From: Paludisphaera soli
GTDB taxonomy: Bacteria; Planctomycetota; Planctomycetia; Isosphaerales; Isosphaeraceae
Length of the DNA: 64,000 nt
Reading direction: 5' to 3'
Assembly (NCBI RefSeq): GCF_011064595.1
Contig: NZ_JAALJI010000020.1
Span: forward strand, 62,001 to 126,000
Part shown: one piece after another, positions 51,947 through 60,749 of the stretch
How the letters are laid out: each line of letters begins with the position of its first letter
How positions within the stretch are numbered: position 1 is the first letter of the stretch
Made by a program: the position numbers and the translations under genes
The notes under the pieces: model-generated
Told to the model about the DNA's origin: nothing
Database searches by the model: none
The model's input: the letters and a program-made list of their open reading frames with translations, nothing else

Positions 51947-54900
51947 ATGCAGCGTCCCCGAGTCGTCCTCTCGATCCTGGGCCTGGCGAGCCTCTGCCTC
52001 GCCGCGACGGTCCCCCTCCTCGGCCAGCAGCCCGCCCCGGTCGAGAACGTCTCCACGTTCGAGCCGCGCTCCCCCGAGGACGAACGCAAGGCGCTCCACG
52101 TCCCGCCGGGGTTCGAGGTCCAGCTCGTCGCGGCCGATCCCGACATCCAGAAGCCGCTGAACCTGGCGTTCGACGACAAGGGGCGTCTCTGGATCACCGA
52201 CACCGTCGAGTATCCCTACCCGGCCGCCGAGGGCACCAGGCCCCGCGACACGGTCAAGATCCTCTCCGACTTCGGCCCCGACGGCCGGGCGCGGAAGATC
52301 GAGACCTTCGCCGACGGGCTGAACATCCCGATCGGCCTCCTCCCCAGGCCTTCCGCCAAGGAGGCGCTGGTCCACAGCATGCCGAACATCTGGCTCCTGA
52401 AGGACACCGACGACGACGGCAAGGCCGACGTGAAGGAGCCGCTCTACGGGATCTTCGGCAACCGCGACACCCACGGCATGACGAACGCGTTCACCTGGGG
52501 ATACGACGGCTGGATCTACGCCTGCCACGGCTTCTCGAACGACTCCGAGGTCGCCGGCGGGGACAAGCAGGCGATCAAGATGAACTCGGGCAACACCTAC
52601 CGGATGCGGCCCGACGGCTCGCACGCCGAATACGTCACCCACGGCCAGGTGAACCCCTTCGGCCTGGCGTTCGACGAGTTGGGCTACCTCTACTCGTGCG
52701 ACTGCCACAGCAAGCCGCTGTATCAGCTCATCCGGGGGGGCTACTATCCGAGCTTCGGCAAGCCCCACGACGGCCTGAACTACGCGCCGGAGATGGTGAC
52801 GCACGACCACGGCTCGACGGCCATCTCGGGGATCGTCTCCTACCAGTCGGACCAGTTCCCGGAGGAGTACCGCAAGACGGTCTTCATCGGCAACGTGGTG
52901 ACGAACCGGATCAACCACGACAAGCTCGAATGGACCGGGGCCACGCCCAGGGGGGTCGAGCAGCCCGACTTCGTCTGGAGCGAGGACAACTGGTTCCGCC
53001 CGGTCGACCTGGAGCTGGGCCCCGACGGCGCGCTCTACGTCGCTGACTTCTACAACCGGATCATCGGCCATTACGAGGTCCCGCTCACGCATCCCGGCCG
53101 CGACCGGACCAGCGGGCGGATCTGGCGGATCGTCTACAAGGGGGACGGTTCGAAGCCGGTCCCCTCGCCCGAGGCCGTCGACCGCACGAAGGCCGGCGTC
53201 GACGCCCTGATCGCCGACCTGGCGAGCCCGACCCTCCCCGTCCGGATCGCGTCGGCCAACCAGCTCTTCGAACGCGGCGGGGCCGAGGCCGTCGAGAAGC
53301 TCCGCAGCCTTGTCGGACCTGCCGCCGCCGGACCCGAGGCGACCGTCCACGCCCTCTGGGTGCTCGAACGCCTGGGGGCGCTCGACGACGCGACGCTGCT
53401 CCGCGTCGCGGCCGCCGACAGCTCGCCGATCCGCGTCCATGCCCTGCGGATCCTGATCGACCGGCCGTCGCTCTCGCCCGCGACCCGCGCCTTCGCCCTC
53501 CGCGAGATCGAAGGGGCCGACCCGCACGCCCGCCGGGTCGCGGCCGAGGTCCTCGGCGCGCACGCCGAGGCGGCGTTCATCAGGCCGCTGTTGAAGCTCC
53601 GGCAGGAGACCTCGCCCGGCGACACGCACCTCGTGCACGTCGCCCGCATGGCGCTCCGGGATCAATTGAAGCCGCCGACGGCCTGGCCGATGATCGCGGC
53701 CCTGCCGCTGAGCGACCAGGACCGCGCCGACCTGGCCGACGTCGCGGTCGCCGTACCCGACCATCGGGCGGCGGCCTTCCTGCTGGCCCACGTCCAGAAC
53801 TTCCCGGAGAGCCCCGAGAACGTCGCGCGATACCTGCACCACGTCGCCCGTCACGGCGACGAGGCGTTCTTCCCCACGCTGACGGCCTACGTCGCGGGAG
53901 GGGACGGCGACCCGCGAGGCCGGCTGGGGCTCATCAAGGAGATCCAGCAGGGATTGCAGGAGCGCGGCGTCGCGACGCCGGACCATCTCCGGGCCGCCGC
54001 CGTGGGCCTGGTCACGGGTTTCCTGGAATCGAAGAACGGCGACGAGGTCAACCAGGGCATCGAGGCCGTCGCCGAGTTCCAGCTCAAGGAGGCGATCCCG
54101 GGCCTTGAGGGCGTGTTCGCCCGGGCCGACCTGCCGGAGGGCCGCCGCGCGGCGGCGCTGGCGGGGATCGCGGCGCTCGACATGCCGCTCGGGCTGGCGA
54201 GGCTCAAGGCGGCCCTCGACGACGGCGCCCTGCCGCTGCCGCTCCGCGAGGCGGCGGCCATCGCGCTGGCGAACATCGAGAAGCCCGAGGCCCGCGACGC
54301 CGTGCTGGCCTCGCTGGCGACGGCCCCCGAGCGGGTCCAGTCCACGGCCGCCGCGGCGCTCGTCCGCCGCAAGGACGGGGCCGAGGCGCTGCTGAACGCC
54401 GTCGCGACCGGCAAGGCCTCGGTCCGGCTCCTCCAGCAGCGGCCGATCGTGATCGGCCTGGAGAACGCCGGAATCCCCGACGTCGCGGCGCGGATCTCCT
54501 CGCTGCTGGCCGGCCTCCCGCCCGCGGACGAGCAGCTCCGGGCCTTCCTCGACCAGCGTCGCGAGGGCTTCCAGAAGGCGACGTGCGACTCGACGGCCGG
54601 TGCCAAGGTCTTCGAGGTCCGCTGCGGCGTCTGCCACCAGATGGAGGGGAAAGGGGCCCGCGTCGGTCCTCAGCTCGACGGCGTCGGGGCGCGGGGCCTC
54701 GAACGGCTCCTGGAAGACGTGCTCGATCCGAATCGGAACGTCGACCAGATGTTCCGCACGACGATCCTGGCCCTGGCCGACGGCCGGGTGGTCAGCGGCC
54801 TGCTGCTCCGCGAGGAGGGTCAGGTCCTCGTCCTCGCGGACGCCCAGGGGAAGGAAGTCCGCGTCTCCAAGGACGAGGTCGAGGAGCGCAAGGTGGTCCA

Positions 54901-55006
54901 GCTTTCCCCCATGCCCGCCGACCTGGCCCAGCAGATCCCCGACGCCGAGTTCTACGACCTGATGTCTTACCTGCTGAGCCGCACGGAGCCGAAGCCGACG
55001 CCGTGA
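51947..55006 (+). CDS. Secreted membrane-bound-dehydrogenase-like protein with HEAT region and c-type heme site
   Basis: A 1019-residue protein of a planctomycete-type family. It has a signal peptide (LSILGLASLCLAATVPLLG). Residues ~45-400 form an NHL/PQQ-like beta-propeller (GFEVQLVAADPDIQKPLNLA, DGWIYACHGFSNDSEVAGG, GPDGALYVADFYNRIIGHYE). Residues ~420-870 are helical HEAT-like repeats. A C-terminal cytochrome c domain carries CGVCH with Cys893, Cys896 and His897 and a late Met (LSPMPADLAQQ). It may oxidise sugars or other compounds in the periplasm; no substrate can be given. It starts a plus-strand group with the next two genes (28 and 94 bp). Confidence 0.85.
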   Translation: MQRPRVVLSILGLASLCLAATVPLLGQQPAPVENVSTFEPRSPEDERKALHVPPGFEVQLVAADPDIQKPLNLAFDDKGRLWITDTVEYPYPAAEGTRPRDTVKILSDFGPDGRARKIETFADGLNIPIGLLPRPSAKEALVHSMPNIWLLKDTDDDGKADVKEPLYGIFGNRDTHGMTNAFTWGYDGWIYACHGFSNDSEVAGGDKQAIKMNSGNTYRMRPDGSHAEYVTHGQVNPFGLAFDELGYLYSCDCHSKPLYQLIRGGYYPSFGKPHDGLNYAPEMVTHDHGSTAISGIVSYQSDQFPEEYRKTVFIGNVVTNRINHDKLEWTGATPRGVEQPDFVWSEDNWFRPVDLELGPDGALYVADFYNRIIGHYEVPLTHPGRDRTSGRIWRIVYKGDGSKPVPSPEAVDRTKAGVDALIADLASPTLPVRIASANQLFERGGAEAVEKLRSLVGPAAAGPEATVHALWVLERLGALDDATLLRVAAADSSPIRVHALRILIDRPSLSPATRAFALREIEGADPHARRVAAEVLGAHAEAAFIRPLLKLRQETSPGDTHLVHVARMALRDQLKPPTAWPMIAALPLSDQDRADLADVAVAVPDHRAAAFLLAHVQNFPESPENVARYLHHVARHGDEAFFPTLTAYVAGGDGDPRGRLGLIKEIQQGLQERGVATPDHLRAAAVGLVTGFLESKNGDEVNQGIEAVAEFQLKEAIPGLEGVFARADLPEGRRAAALAGIAALDMPLGLARLKAALDDGALPLPLREAAAIALANIEKPEARDAVLASLATAPERVQSTAAAALVRRKDGAEALLNAVATGKASVRLLQQRPIVIGLENAGIPDVAARISSLLAGLPPADEQLRAFLDQRREGFQKATCDSTAGAKVFEVRCGVCHQMEGKGARVGPQLDGVGARGLERLLEDVLDPNRNVDQMFRTTILALADGRVVSGLLLREEGQVLVLADAQGKEVRVSKDEVEERKVVQLSPMPADLAQQIPDAEFYDLMSYLLSRTEPKPTP

Positions 55007-55034
55007 TGAGCGGCTCGGACCTGGGGGAACGTCG

Positions 55035-57407
55035 ATGAAACTTCCGCGATCGTGGCGACTCCTCCTGGCCGGGCTGTTGACGACGGCCTGCCCGCCGCCG
55101 TCGCGGGCCGATTCGTCGCTCGAAAGGTTCGAGGCCCGGCTCGACGCCCTGCCGGTTGTCGATGAAATCGACGTGGCGGTCCTGCCGCCGGCTCACGAGT
55201 TCCCCGCCGCCGGCAGCAGGGTCGAGACGATCCTCGGCCGGCCGGCGCGGGTGCTCCCGATGGGCGACGGGCCAATGGTCGCCGCCTGGGTGATCGGCAA
55301 GGGGAAGGGCCTGAAACCCGGCGCGGCGTATCTGTTGGAGGTCGAGTACCCCGACGACGTCCCTCGCACGATCTTCCTCGCGAACCGGGGGGCCGACCAC
55401 GTCCGGGGGTTCGCTACGGGAAGCGCGACCGGCGACGCCCGCCAGCAATACGTCCAGCCCTCGCTGGAATCGCTCGCTTATCCCCAGTCGGGAGGCTGGC
55501 GACGCTATCGAAGCCTCTTTTTCCTCCACGACCGCTTCCAGGGGCTCTACGCTCAGCGCGACCCGAAGCCGGGGGGGCGTCCGTTCGTCCCCGACGACGG
55601 TTTCCACGTCCTGGTCTTCCAGACGAAGCGGCTCAACGACCCCCGTTCCGAAGGGGCGGCCGTCGGCCGCATCCGGCTGCGGGCGGTCCCGGACCTCGCT
55701 TCGCTCGACGCGGACATCGAGTACCCGCCCGAGGGTCTGCCTCGCCGTCGCGTGTTCTACCGCGAGGAGATGGCCGACGAGTCCGTCTCGGCGCGCGAGC
55801 CGGTCGATCGCGGCGTCGCCGATCCGCTCGACTGGTTCGTCGCCAAGGCGAAGCTCAACCGCGTGCTGGGCATCAACACGTTCCCCAAGGACCTGCTGGA
55901 ATTCGGCTTCAATCAGGGCTGGGAGAGCGGCGACCCGGACTGGTACATGAACGCCCAGCCGCCGCTCGTCGACGTCTGGGACCGGCTCGTCCCCCGGATC
56001 GCGGCCGAGGGTCTCGAACTGCTCCCGTACTACGAATACAAGGGGGGGATCGGCCTGGAGTCGGCCCGTCCTCAGAGCCTGGGCTGGCAGCGACGCGCCG
56101 AGAAGCTCTACCATGACCGGCCCAACCCCCGGTACACCGGCGTCTGGTGGACCGAGCCCCACAACGCGGACCTGACCGACCCCGGGACGCTGGCCGACGC
56201 CAAGCGGCTGCTCGACCGCACCATGATCGCCCACAAAGGCCGCGCGGGATTCGCAGGGGCCTGGTTTCGGGTCCGCGACAACCATCTCCCGATCAGCTTC
56301 TCGGACGCCGCGGTCGGCCGCTTCCGGGACGAGCACCCGGACGACCCCGAGGCCAAGGCCGCCTCGCGGGAAAGCCTGATCGCGTCCTATGAGGGGGATC
56401 GGCGGCTCTACGACCGATACATCGCCTGGTGGCTGAGGCGCCGTGCGGCGTTCCTCGAAGCCCTCGCCGAACACCTGGCGGAGGGGCTCGGCGACCGGGC
56501 GGGATCGCTGATCTTCACCCCCTGGACGAGCGAGCAGATCCCCATGCTGCGCGATCCCGCGTCCGGCGCCAGCGGCCACCCCGTCCAGATCACGACCGAC
56601 GAACCCGCGTGGTGGGACGGATTCGCTCGAACCCAGCCTGATTCGAGCTGGTTCCGATGGGCGCTGGCCCCGACCGCCTACGACAAGGTGGTCGCCGAAG
56701 ACGCGTATGCGAAGAGTCTGGCCTTTCGCGAGGCGATCACGGCGCCCGACCGCACGGAGTCGTACCACTCGGCCCCCCCCGCCGACCCGGAGAACTTTCG
56801 AGCGAGCCGTCGCGTCATGATGAGCTTCCCGATGGGCCGGCTTTTCACGGTCGAGTCGGCGGCGCTGCTGGAGACCTATCGGAGCGGGGCCGGGCTGACG
56901 GCGATCCGGCATTACACGCTGAATGAGGACGACCACGACCGCCTGAAAGGGACGTCTTCGCTGCCGTTCGACGGCCAGATGGGCTACGTCTCGACAGACG
57001 TCGACCGCGAGGGGCCCTACGTCCGGCTGCTGGAGGCGCGGGCGGTCGCCAAGGGCGATCCGACGAATCTCGGGATGCTCTGCGCCTCCAGCTTCTCCAG
57101 CGGGTTCCCGGGGTACATGAGACGCTTCAACCAGGCGTACCTGGCCGTGCCGGCGCTTCCCTCGAAGGTGCTGCCGGACGCCGCCGACGACCCCTCCGTC
57201 GTCGTGCGGGAGATCCCGGCGGGGCCTCACGGGACCTACTACCTGGTGGTGAACCCTTCCATGCAGCCCCGGGCCGGGGTGACGGTCACCTTCCCCGCCG
57301 ATGGCGAGCCGCGGGATCTGGTCGAGCGTCGAGAACTCTCCGGGAAGTCGATCCGGCTCGACCTCGATCCGGGCGAGTTGCGGAGCTACCGCGTGCGACC
57401 CCGGTGA
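55035..57407 (+). CDS. Large secreted protein of unknown function, possibly glycosidase-like
   Basis: A 790-residue protein I do not recognise. A signal peptide (LLLAGLLTTACPPPSRA) is present; the LTTAC stretch is only a poor lipobox. About residues 20-230 seem beta-rich. The middle, residues ~260-560, has a TIM-barrel-like feel with LEFGFNQGWESGDPDWYM, LELLPYYEYKGGIGL and IFTPWTSEQIPML. The last ~80 residues form a beta-sandwich-like end (TYYLVVNPSMQPRAGVTVTF, RELSGKSIRLDLDPGELRSY) as in many glycoside hydrolases. The glycosidase idea is a guess from shape, without a catalytic pair I can point to. It lies 28 bp after the dehydrogenase-like gene. Confidence 0.7.
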   Translation: MKLPRSWRLLLAGLLTTACPPPSRADSSLERFEARLDALPVVDEIDVAVLPPAHEFPAAGSRVETILGRPARVLPMGDGPMVAAWVIGKGKGLKPGAAYLLEVEYPDDVPRTIFLANRGADHVRGFATGSATGDARQQYVQPSLESLAYPQSGGWRRYRSLFFLHDRFQGLYAQRDPKPGGRPFVPDDGFHVLVFQTKRLNDPRSEGAAVGRIRLRAVPDLASLDADIEYPPEGLPRRRVFYREEMADESVSAREPVDRGVADPLDWFVAKAKLNRVLGINTFPKDLLEFGFNQGWESGDPDWYMNAQPPLVDVWDRLVPRIAAEGLELLPYYEYKGGIGLESARPQSLGWQRRAEKLYHDRPNPRYTGVWWTEPHNADLTDPGTLADAKRLLDRTMIAHKGRAGFAGAWFRVRDNHLPISFSDAAVGRFRDEHPDDPEAKAASRESLIASYEGDRRLYDRYIAWWLRRRAAFLEALAEHLAEGLGDRAGSLIFTPWTSEQIPMLRDPASGASGHPVQITTDEPAWWDGFARTQPDSSWFRWALAPTAYDKVVAEDAYAKSLAFREAITAPDRTESYHSAPPADPENFRASRRVMMSFPMGRLFTVESAALLETYRSGAGLTAIRHYTLNEDDHDRLKGTSSLPFDGQMGYVSTDVDREGPYVRLLEARAVAKGDPTNLGMLCASSFSSGFPGYMRRFNQAYLAVPALPSKVLPDAADDPSVVVREIPAGPHGTYYLVVNPSMQPRAGVTVTFPADGEPRDLVERRELSGKSIRLDLDPGELRSYRVRPR

Positions 57408-57501
57408 GCCCTCGTTCGGTCCATGGTCCGTGATTTGCTCGTTTCGTGACGGAAAGCGGCGTGCTCGTCGCGTCGCCCTCGATTTCTCAGGAGATTTCCC
57501 A

Positions 57502-58512
57502 ATGAATTCCCCGCAAGGCTCCAGCCCGAGTCGCCGAGACGTCCTCCAGGCCGGCGCCGTCGGGCTCACGGCGCTCTCGATCGGCCCGAACCTCGTCGCC
57601 TCCGAGGAGACGAACCAGCAAGGCGTGCCGATGCGGCCGCTCGGCAAGACGGGCGAGAAGGTCTCGCTCCTGGCCCTCGGCGGCCACCACTCCACCCGCG
57701 CCAGGGAGGAGAAGGACTCACTCCGACTCATCCAGCGCGCGGTCGAGGAAGGGGTGACGTTCCTCGACAACGCCTGGGACTATCACATGGGCGTGGGCGA
57801 GGAGCGGATGGGCAAGGCCCTGGAGGAGGGCAAGCTCCGCGACAAGGTCTTCCTGATGACCAAGGTCTGCGGGCGGACCGCCGAGGAGGCCCAGTCGAAC
57901 CTGGACGACAGCCTGAAGCGGCTGCGGACCGATCGCATCGACCTCTGGCAGTTCCACGAGATCAACTACGACAAGGACCCGGATCGCGTCTTCGCGGGCG
58001 CCATCAAGGTCGCGCTCAAGGCGGTGGAGCAGGGGAAGGTCCGCTACGTCGGCTTCACCGGCCACCGCGACCCGGACGTCCACCTGAAGATGCTGGAGAT
58101 GCCCTACGACTGGGCCACCGTCCAGATGCCGCTGAACGTCCTCGACGGCACGTTCCGCAGCTTCCAGAAGAAGGTCCTGCCCAAGCTCGTCGAGCGCGGC
58201 ATCGGCGCGATCGGGATGAAGAGCCTGGGAGGCAACGGCGGCGTCGTCAGCGGCGTGAAGGTCCCGGTCGAGCAGGCGCTCCGCTACGTCTTCTCGCTGC
58301 CGATCGCGGCGCTCGTCTCGGGCATGGATTCCGAGGCGATCCTGGAGCAGAACCTCAAGATCGTCCGCAACCTCAAGGCGATGGCCCAGGACGAGATGGC
58401 CTCCCTCGAAGAGAAGTACAAGGCCGCCGCCAGCGACGGCCGGTACGAGGGCTTCAAGACCACCAAGAATTACGACGGCCCCGTCCACCAGAAGCAGCAG
58501 CTGACGGGCTGA
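57502..58512 (+). CDS. Tat-exported aldo/keto reductase
   Basis: A 336-residue aldo/keto reductase with a twin-arginine signal (SRRDVLQAGAVGLTALSI). The tetrad positions are visible: Asp and Tyr in FLDNAWDYHMGVGEERMG, Lys in VFLMTKVCGR and His in LWQFHEINYD. The C-terminal NADP-binding part includes GIGAIGMKSLGGNGG and ALVSGMDSEAILEQNL. A good AGGAG site lies before the ATG at 57502. Such Tat-AKRs are frequent in planctomycetes; the physiological substrate is unknown, and a periplasmic source of NAD(P)H would be needed unless the cofactor is bound tightly. Confidence 0.85.
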   Translation: MNSPQGSSPSRRDVLQAGAVGLTALSIGPNLVASEETNQQGVPMRPLGKTGEKVSLLALGGHHSTRAREEKDSLRLIQRAVEEGVTFLDNAWDYHMGVGEERMGKALEEGKLRDKVFLMTKVCGRTAEEAQSNLDDSLKRLRTDRIDLWQFHEINYDKDPDRVFAGAIKVALKAVEQGKVRYVGFTGHRDPDVHLKMLEMPYDWATVQMPLNVLDGTFRSFQKKVLPKLVERGIGAIGMKSLGGNGGVVSGVKVPVEQALRYVFSLPIAALVSGMDSEAILEQNLKIVRNLKAMAQDEMASLEEKYKAAASDGRYEGFKTTKNYDGPVHQKQQLTG

Positions 58513-58548
58513 TCGGAGCGAGGGGACATCCGTCGTGGCCGGCCGGGA

Positions 58549-60009
58549 TCAGGCGATCAACTTCGTTAGGACCCGGCCGGCGACGTCGGTGAGCCTTTCG
58601 TCCCGGCCGCTGTGCAGGTGCGTCAGCTTCAGGTGATCGATCCCCATCAGGTGGAGGATCGTCGCGTGGAGGTCGTTGATGTGGGCGCGGTCGGCGATCT
58701 GATTGAGGCCGATCTCGTCGGTCTCCCCGAGGATCGTCCCCCCCTTCACGCCGCCGCCCGCCATCCACATGGTGAAGCCGGTGGCGTTGTGGTCGCGGCC
58801 CCGACCGCCCCCCTGGCGGACCGGGGTCCGGCCGAACTCGCCCCCCCAGACGACGAGCGTCTCGTCGAGCAGCCCGCGCTGCTTGAGGTCGGTCAGCAGG
58901 GCGGCGACGGGCTGATCGGTCAGGCCGCACATCTTCTCGTGATTGGCGTCGATGTCGTCGTGGGCGTCCCACTGCATCGCCACCGGCCCGCCGCCCGAAT
59001 AGAGCTGCACGAACCGCACCCCGCGCTCGACCAGCCGGCGGGCCAGGAGGCAACGCGTGCCGAACTCAGCCGTGCGGGCGTCGTCGAGCCCGTACATCGC
59101 CCGGGTCCGCGGCGACTCCGTCGCCAGGTCCACGGCCTCGGGGGCGGCGCTCTGCATCCGATACGCCAGCTCGTACGATGCGATCCGGGCGGATAGCTCG
59201 GAGTCCGCCGGGTCCAGGTCCCGCTCGTTCATGTCGCGCAGCAGGTCGAGCACGCGACGCTGCCGCGAGGCGTCGGACCCGCGCGAGGGCTTGAGGTTGA
59301 CGATCGGGGCCGGGCCGCTGCGGAAGAGGGTCCCCTGATGGTGGGCGGGCAGGAATCCCGCGCCCCAGCAAGGCGCGCCCCCTTCGGGAGTCCCCTCGGG
59401 CTGGGTCATGACGACGTACGACGGCAGGTCGTCGCTCTCGGAGCCCAGGCCGTAGGTCACCCAGCTCCCGAGGCTGGGATAACCCATCAACACCCGCCCG
59501 GTCATCATCTGGTACATGGCCGGGGCGTGGATCACGCTGTCGGCCACGCACGAGCGGATCAGGGCGATGTCGTCGGCGTGCTTGTGGAGGCCGGGGACGA
59601 GGTCGGACATGTCCATCCCGGACTGGCCGTAGCGTCCCCATTTCCGCTTCGAGGCCAGGCAGAGCGGGTCGTTCTCCAGGAACTGGCTGTGGATCTTGCC
59701 GAAGCTGGGGGGCAGCGGCTGGCCGTCCAGCTTCGCCAGCAGCGGCTTGGGGTCGAACAGGTCCATCTGGCTCGGGCCGCCGGTCATGAAGAGGAAGATG
59801 CAGCGCTTGGCCGTGGCCGGATGATGCCCGGCCTTCGCCGCCAGCGGGTTCGCCGAGCCGTCGGCCTTCGTCGACCGCTCCAGCAGCGACGCCAGCGCCA
59901 GCAGGCCGAATCCGTTCCCGGTCCGCTTCAGCCACTGGCGGCGGTTCAGCGGATCGAAGCCCGGCGGCGTCGCGGAGGGCCCGGGGCACTGGTTCGCGTG
60001 GCTGGGCAT
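58549..60009 (-). CDS. DUF1501 protein with Tat signal
   Basis: A 486-residue DUF1501 protein, related to the alkaline phosphatase/sulfatase superfamily. The Tat signal is [20 protein letters not shown]. The body shows [67 protein letters not shown] and [20 protein letters not shown], all family marks. In planctomycetes it usually lies next to a DUF1549/DUF1553 gene; the pair is thought to act outside the cytoplasm, but its reaction is unknown. Here an Uma2 gene separates the two. Confidence 0.9.
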   Translation of the reverse strand: MPSHANQCPGPSATPPGFDPLNRRQWLKRTGNGFGLLALASLLERSTKADGSANPLAAKAGHHPATAKRCIFLFMTGGPSQMDLFDPKPLLAKLDGQPLPPSFGKIHSQFLENDPLCLASKRKWGRYGQSGMDMSDLVPGLHKHADDIALIRSCVADSVIHAPAMYQMMTGRVLMGYPSLGSWVTYGLGSESDDLPSYVVMTQPEGTPEGGAPCWGAGFLPAHHQGTLFRSGPAPIVNLKPSRGSDASRQRRVLDLLRDMNERDLDPADSELSARIASYELAYRMQSAAPEAVDLATESPRTRAMYGLDDARTAEFGTRCLLARRLVERGVRFVQLYSGGGPVAMQWDAHDDIDANHEKMCGLTDQPVAALLTDLKQRGLLDETLVVWGGEFGRTPVRQGGGRGRDHNATGFTMWMAGGGVKGGTILGETDEIGLNQIADRAHINDLHATILHLMGIDHLKLTHLHSGRDERLTDVAGRVLTKLIA

Positions 60010-60071
60010 GGATGAAGGCCTTTCTTCGGAGGGTTCGAGCCGGTGAACGTCGACGGACCGCGAAGGCGGCT

Positions 60072-60749
60072 TCAGGCGGGCCCTCGCTTGCGATCGAGCT
60101 TTCCAAAAAGCTCCTGGAGCGGAAGCTCGAAGCCCGGCAGGAGCTCCGGCTCAGACAAGCTGTCGGATTCGCCGAGCGTCCGCGGCTCCATGTCGCGTCG
60201 ATGGACTACGAGCGTCCTGGAACGCGGGTCCACCTCCCAGACGACGAGGACCCCGGCGTTGAAGTAATCGTCCCGCTTTCGCTCCATTTCGCGGTCGGTG
60301 TTGCTGCGGCTGAGGATCTCCACGGCCAGTTCCGGAGCGATGTCGGGGACGCTCGTCTGCCGGGAGAGGGTGGACTCGGGGATTCGATCCCAGGAGGCGA
60401 AGGCGATGTCCGGCGCCCGCATCATCCCCGGGAAGAGTCGGATCAGGCCGTCCGCCCCCGTGACCACACCCAGGTTATGCTCGTCCACGAATCGCTGGAG
60501 GAGCCCGGCAAGGAAGATCGCCAGCATCGACTCGACGTATCCCATGCCCTTCTCCACCAGCACGCCGTCGACCAGCTCGCAGAGGACGCGCTTCTTCTCG
60601 TGGATCCGGATCGCGTCCGCCTCTGTGGCCTCGCCCGGCGCGGGCCGGAGCAGGATGCGCGATGCGGGGACGCCGCCCAGGCGGTCGATGACGTCCTGGA
60701 AGGTCGTGATGTCGGCGTCGATCTCGACGGACATGGGGCGGACCCTCAT
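60072..60749 (-). CDS. Uma2-family protein (PD-(D/E)XK nuclease fold)
   Basis: A 225-residue member of the Uma2/DUF820 family. The nuclease-fold core is visible as [14 protein letters not shown] (Asp), [13 protein letters not shown] (Glu) and [20 protein letters not shown] with the conserved Lys and Tyr. No DNA target or role is known for most of these proteins, which are strongly multiplied in planctomycetes and cyanobacteria. Its ATG overlaps the stop of the upstream DUF1549/DUF1553 gene as ATGA, so translation is probably coupled. An alternative ATG lies five codons later. Confidence 0.85.
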   Translation of the reverse strand: MRVRPMSVEIDADITTFQDVIDRLGGVPASRILLRPAPGEATEADAIRIHEKKRVLCELVDGVLVEKGMGYVESMLAIFLAGLLQRFVDEHNLGVVTGADGLIRLFPGMMRAPDIAFASWDRIPESTLSRQTSVPDIAPELAVEILSRSNTDREMERKRDDYFNAGVLVVWEVDPRSRTLVVHRRDMEPRTLGESDSLSEPELLPGFELPLQELFGKLDRKRGPA

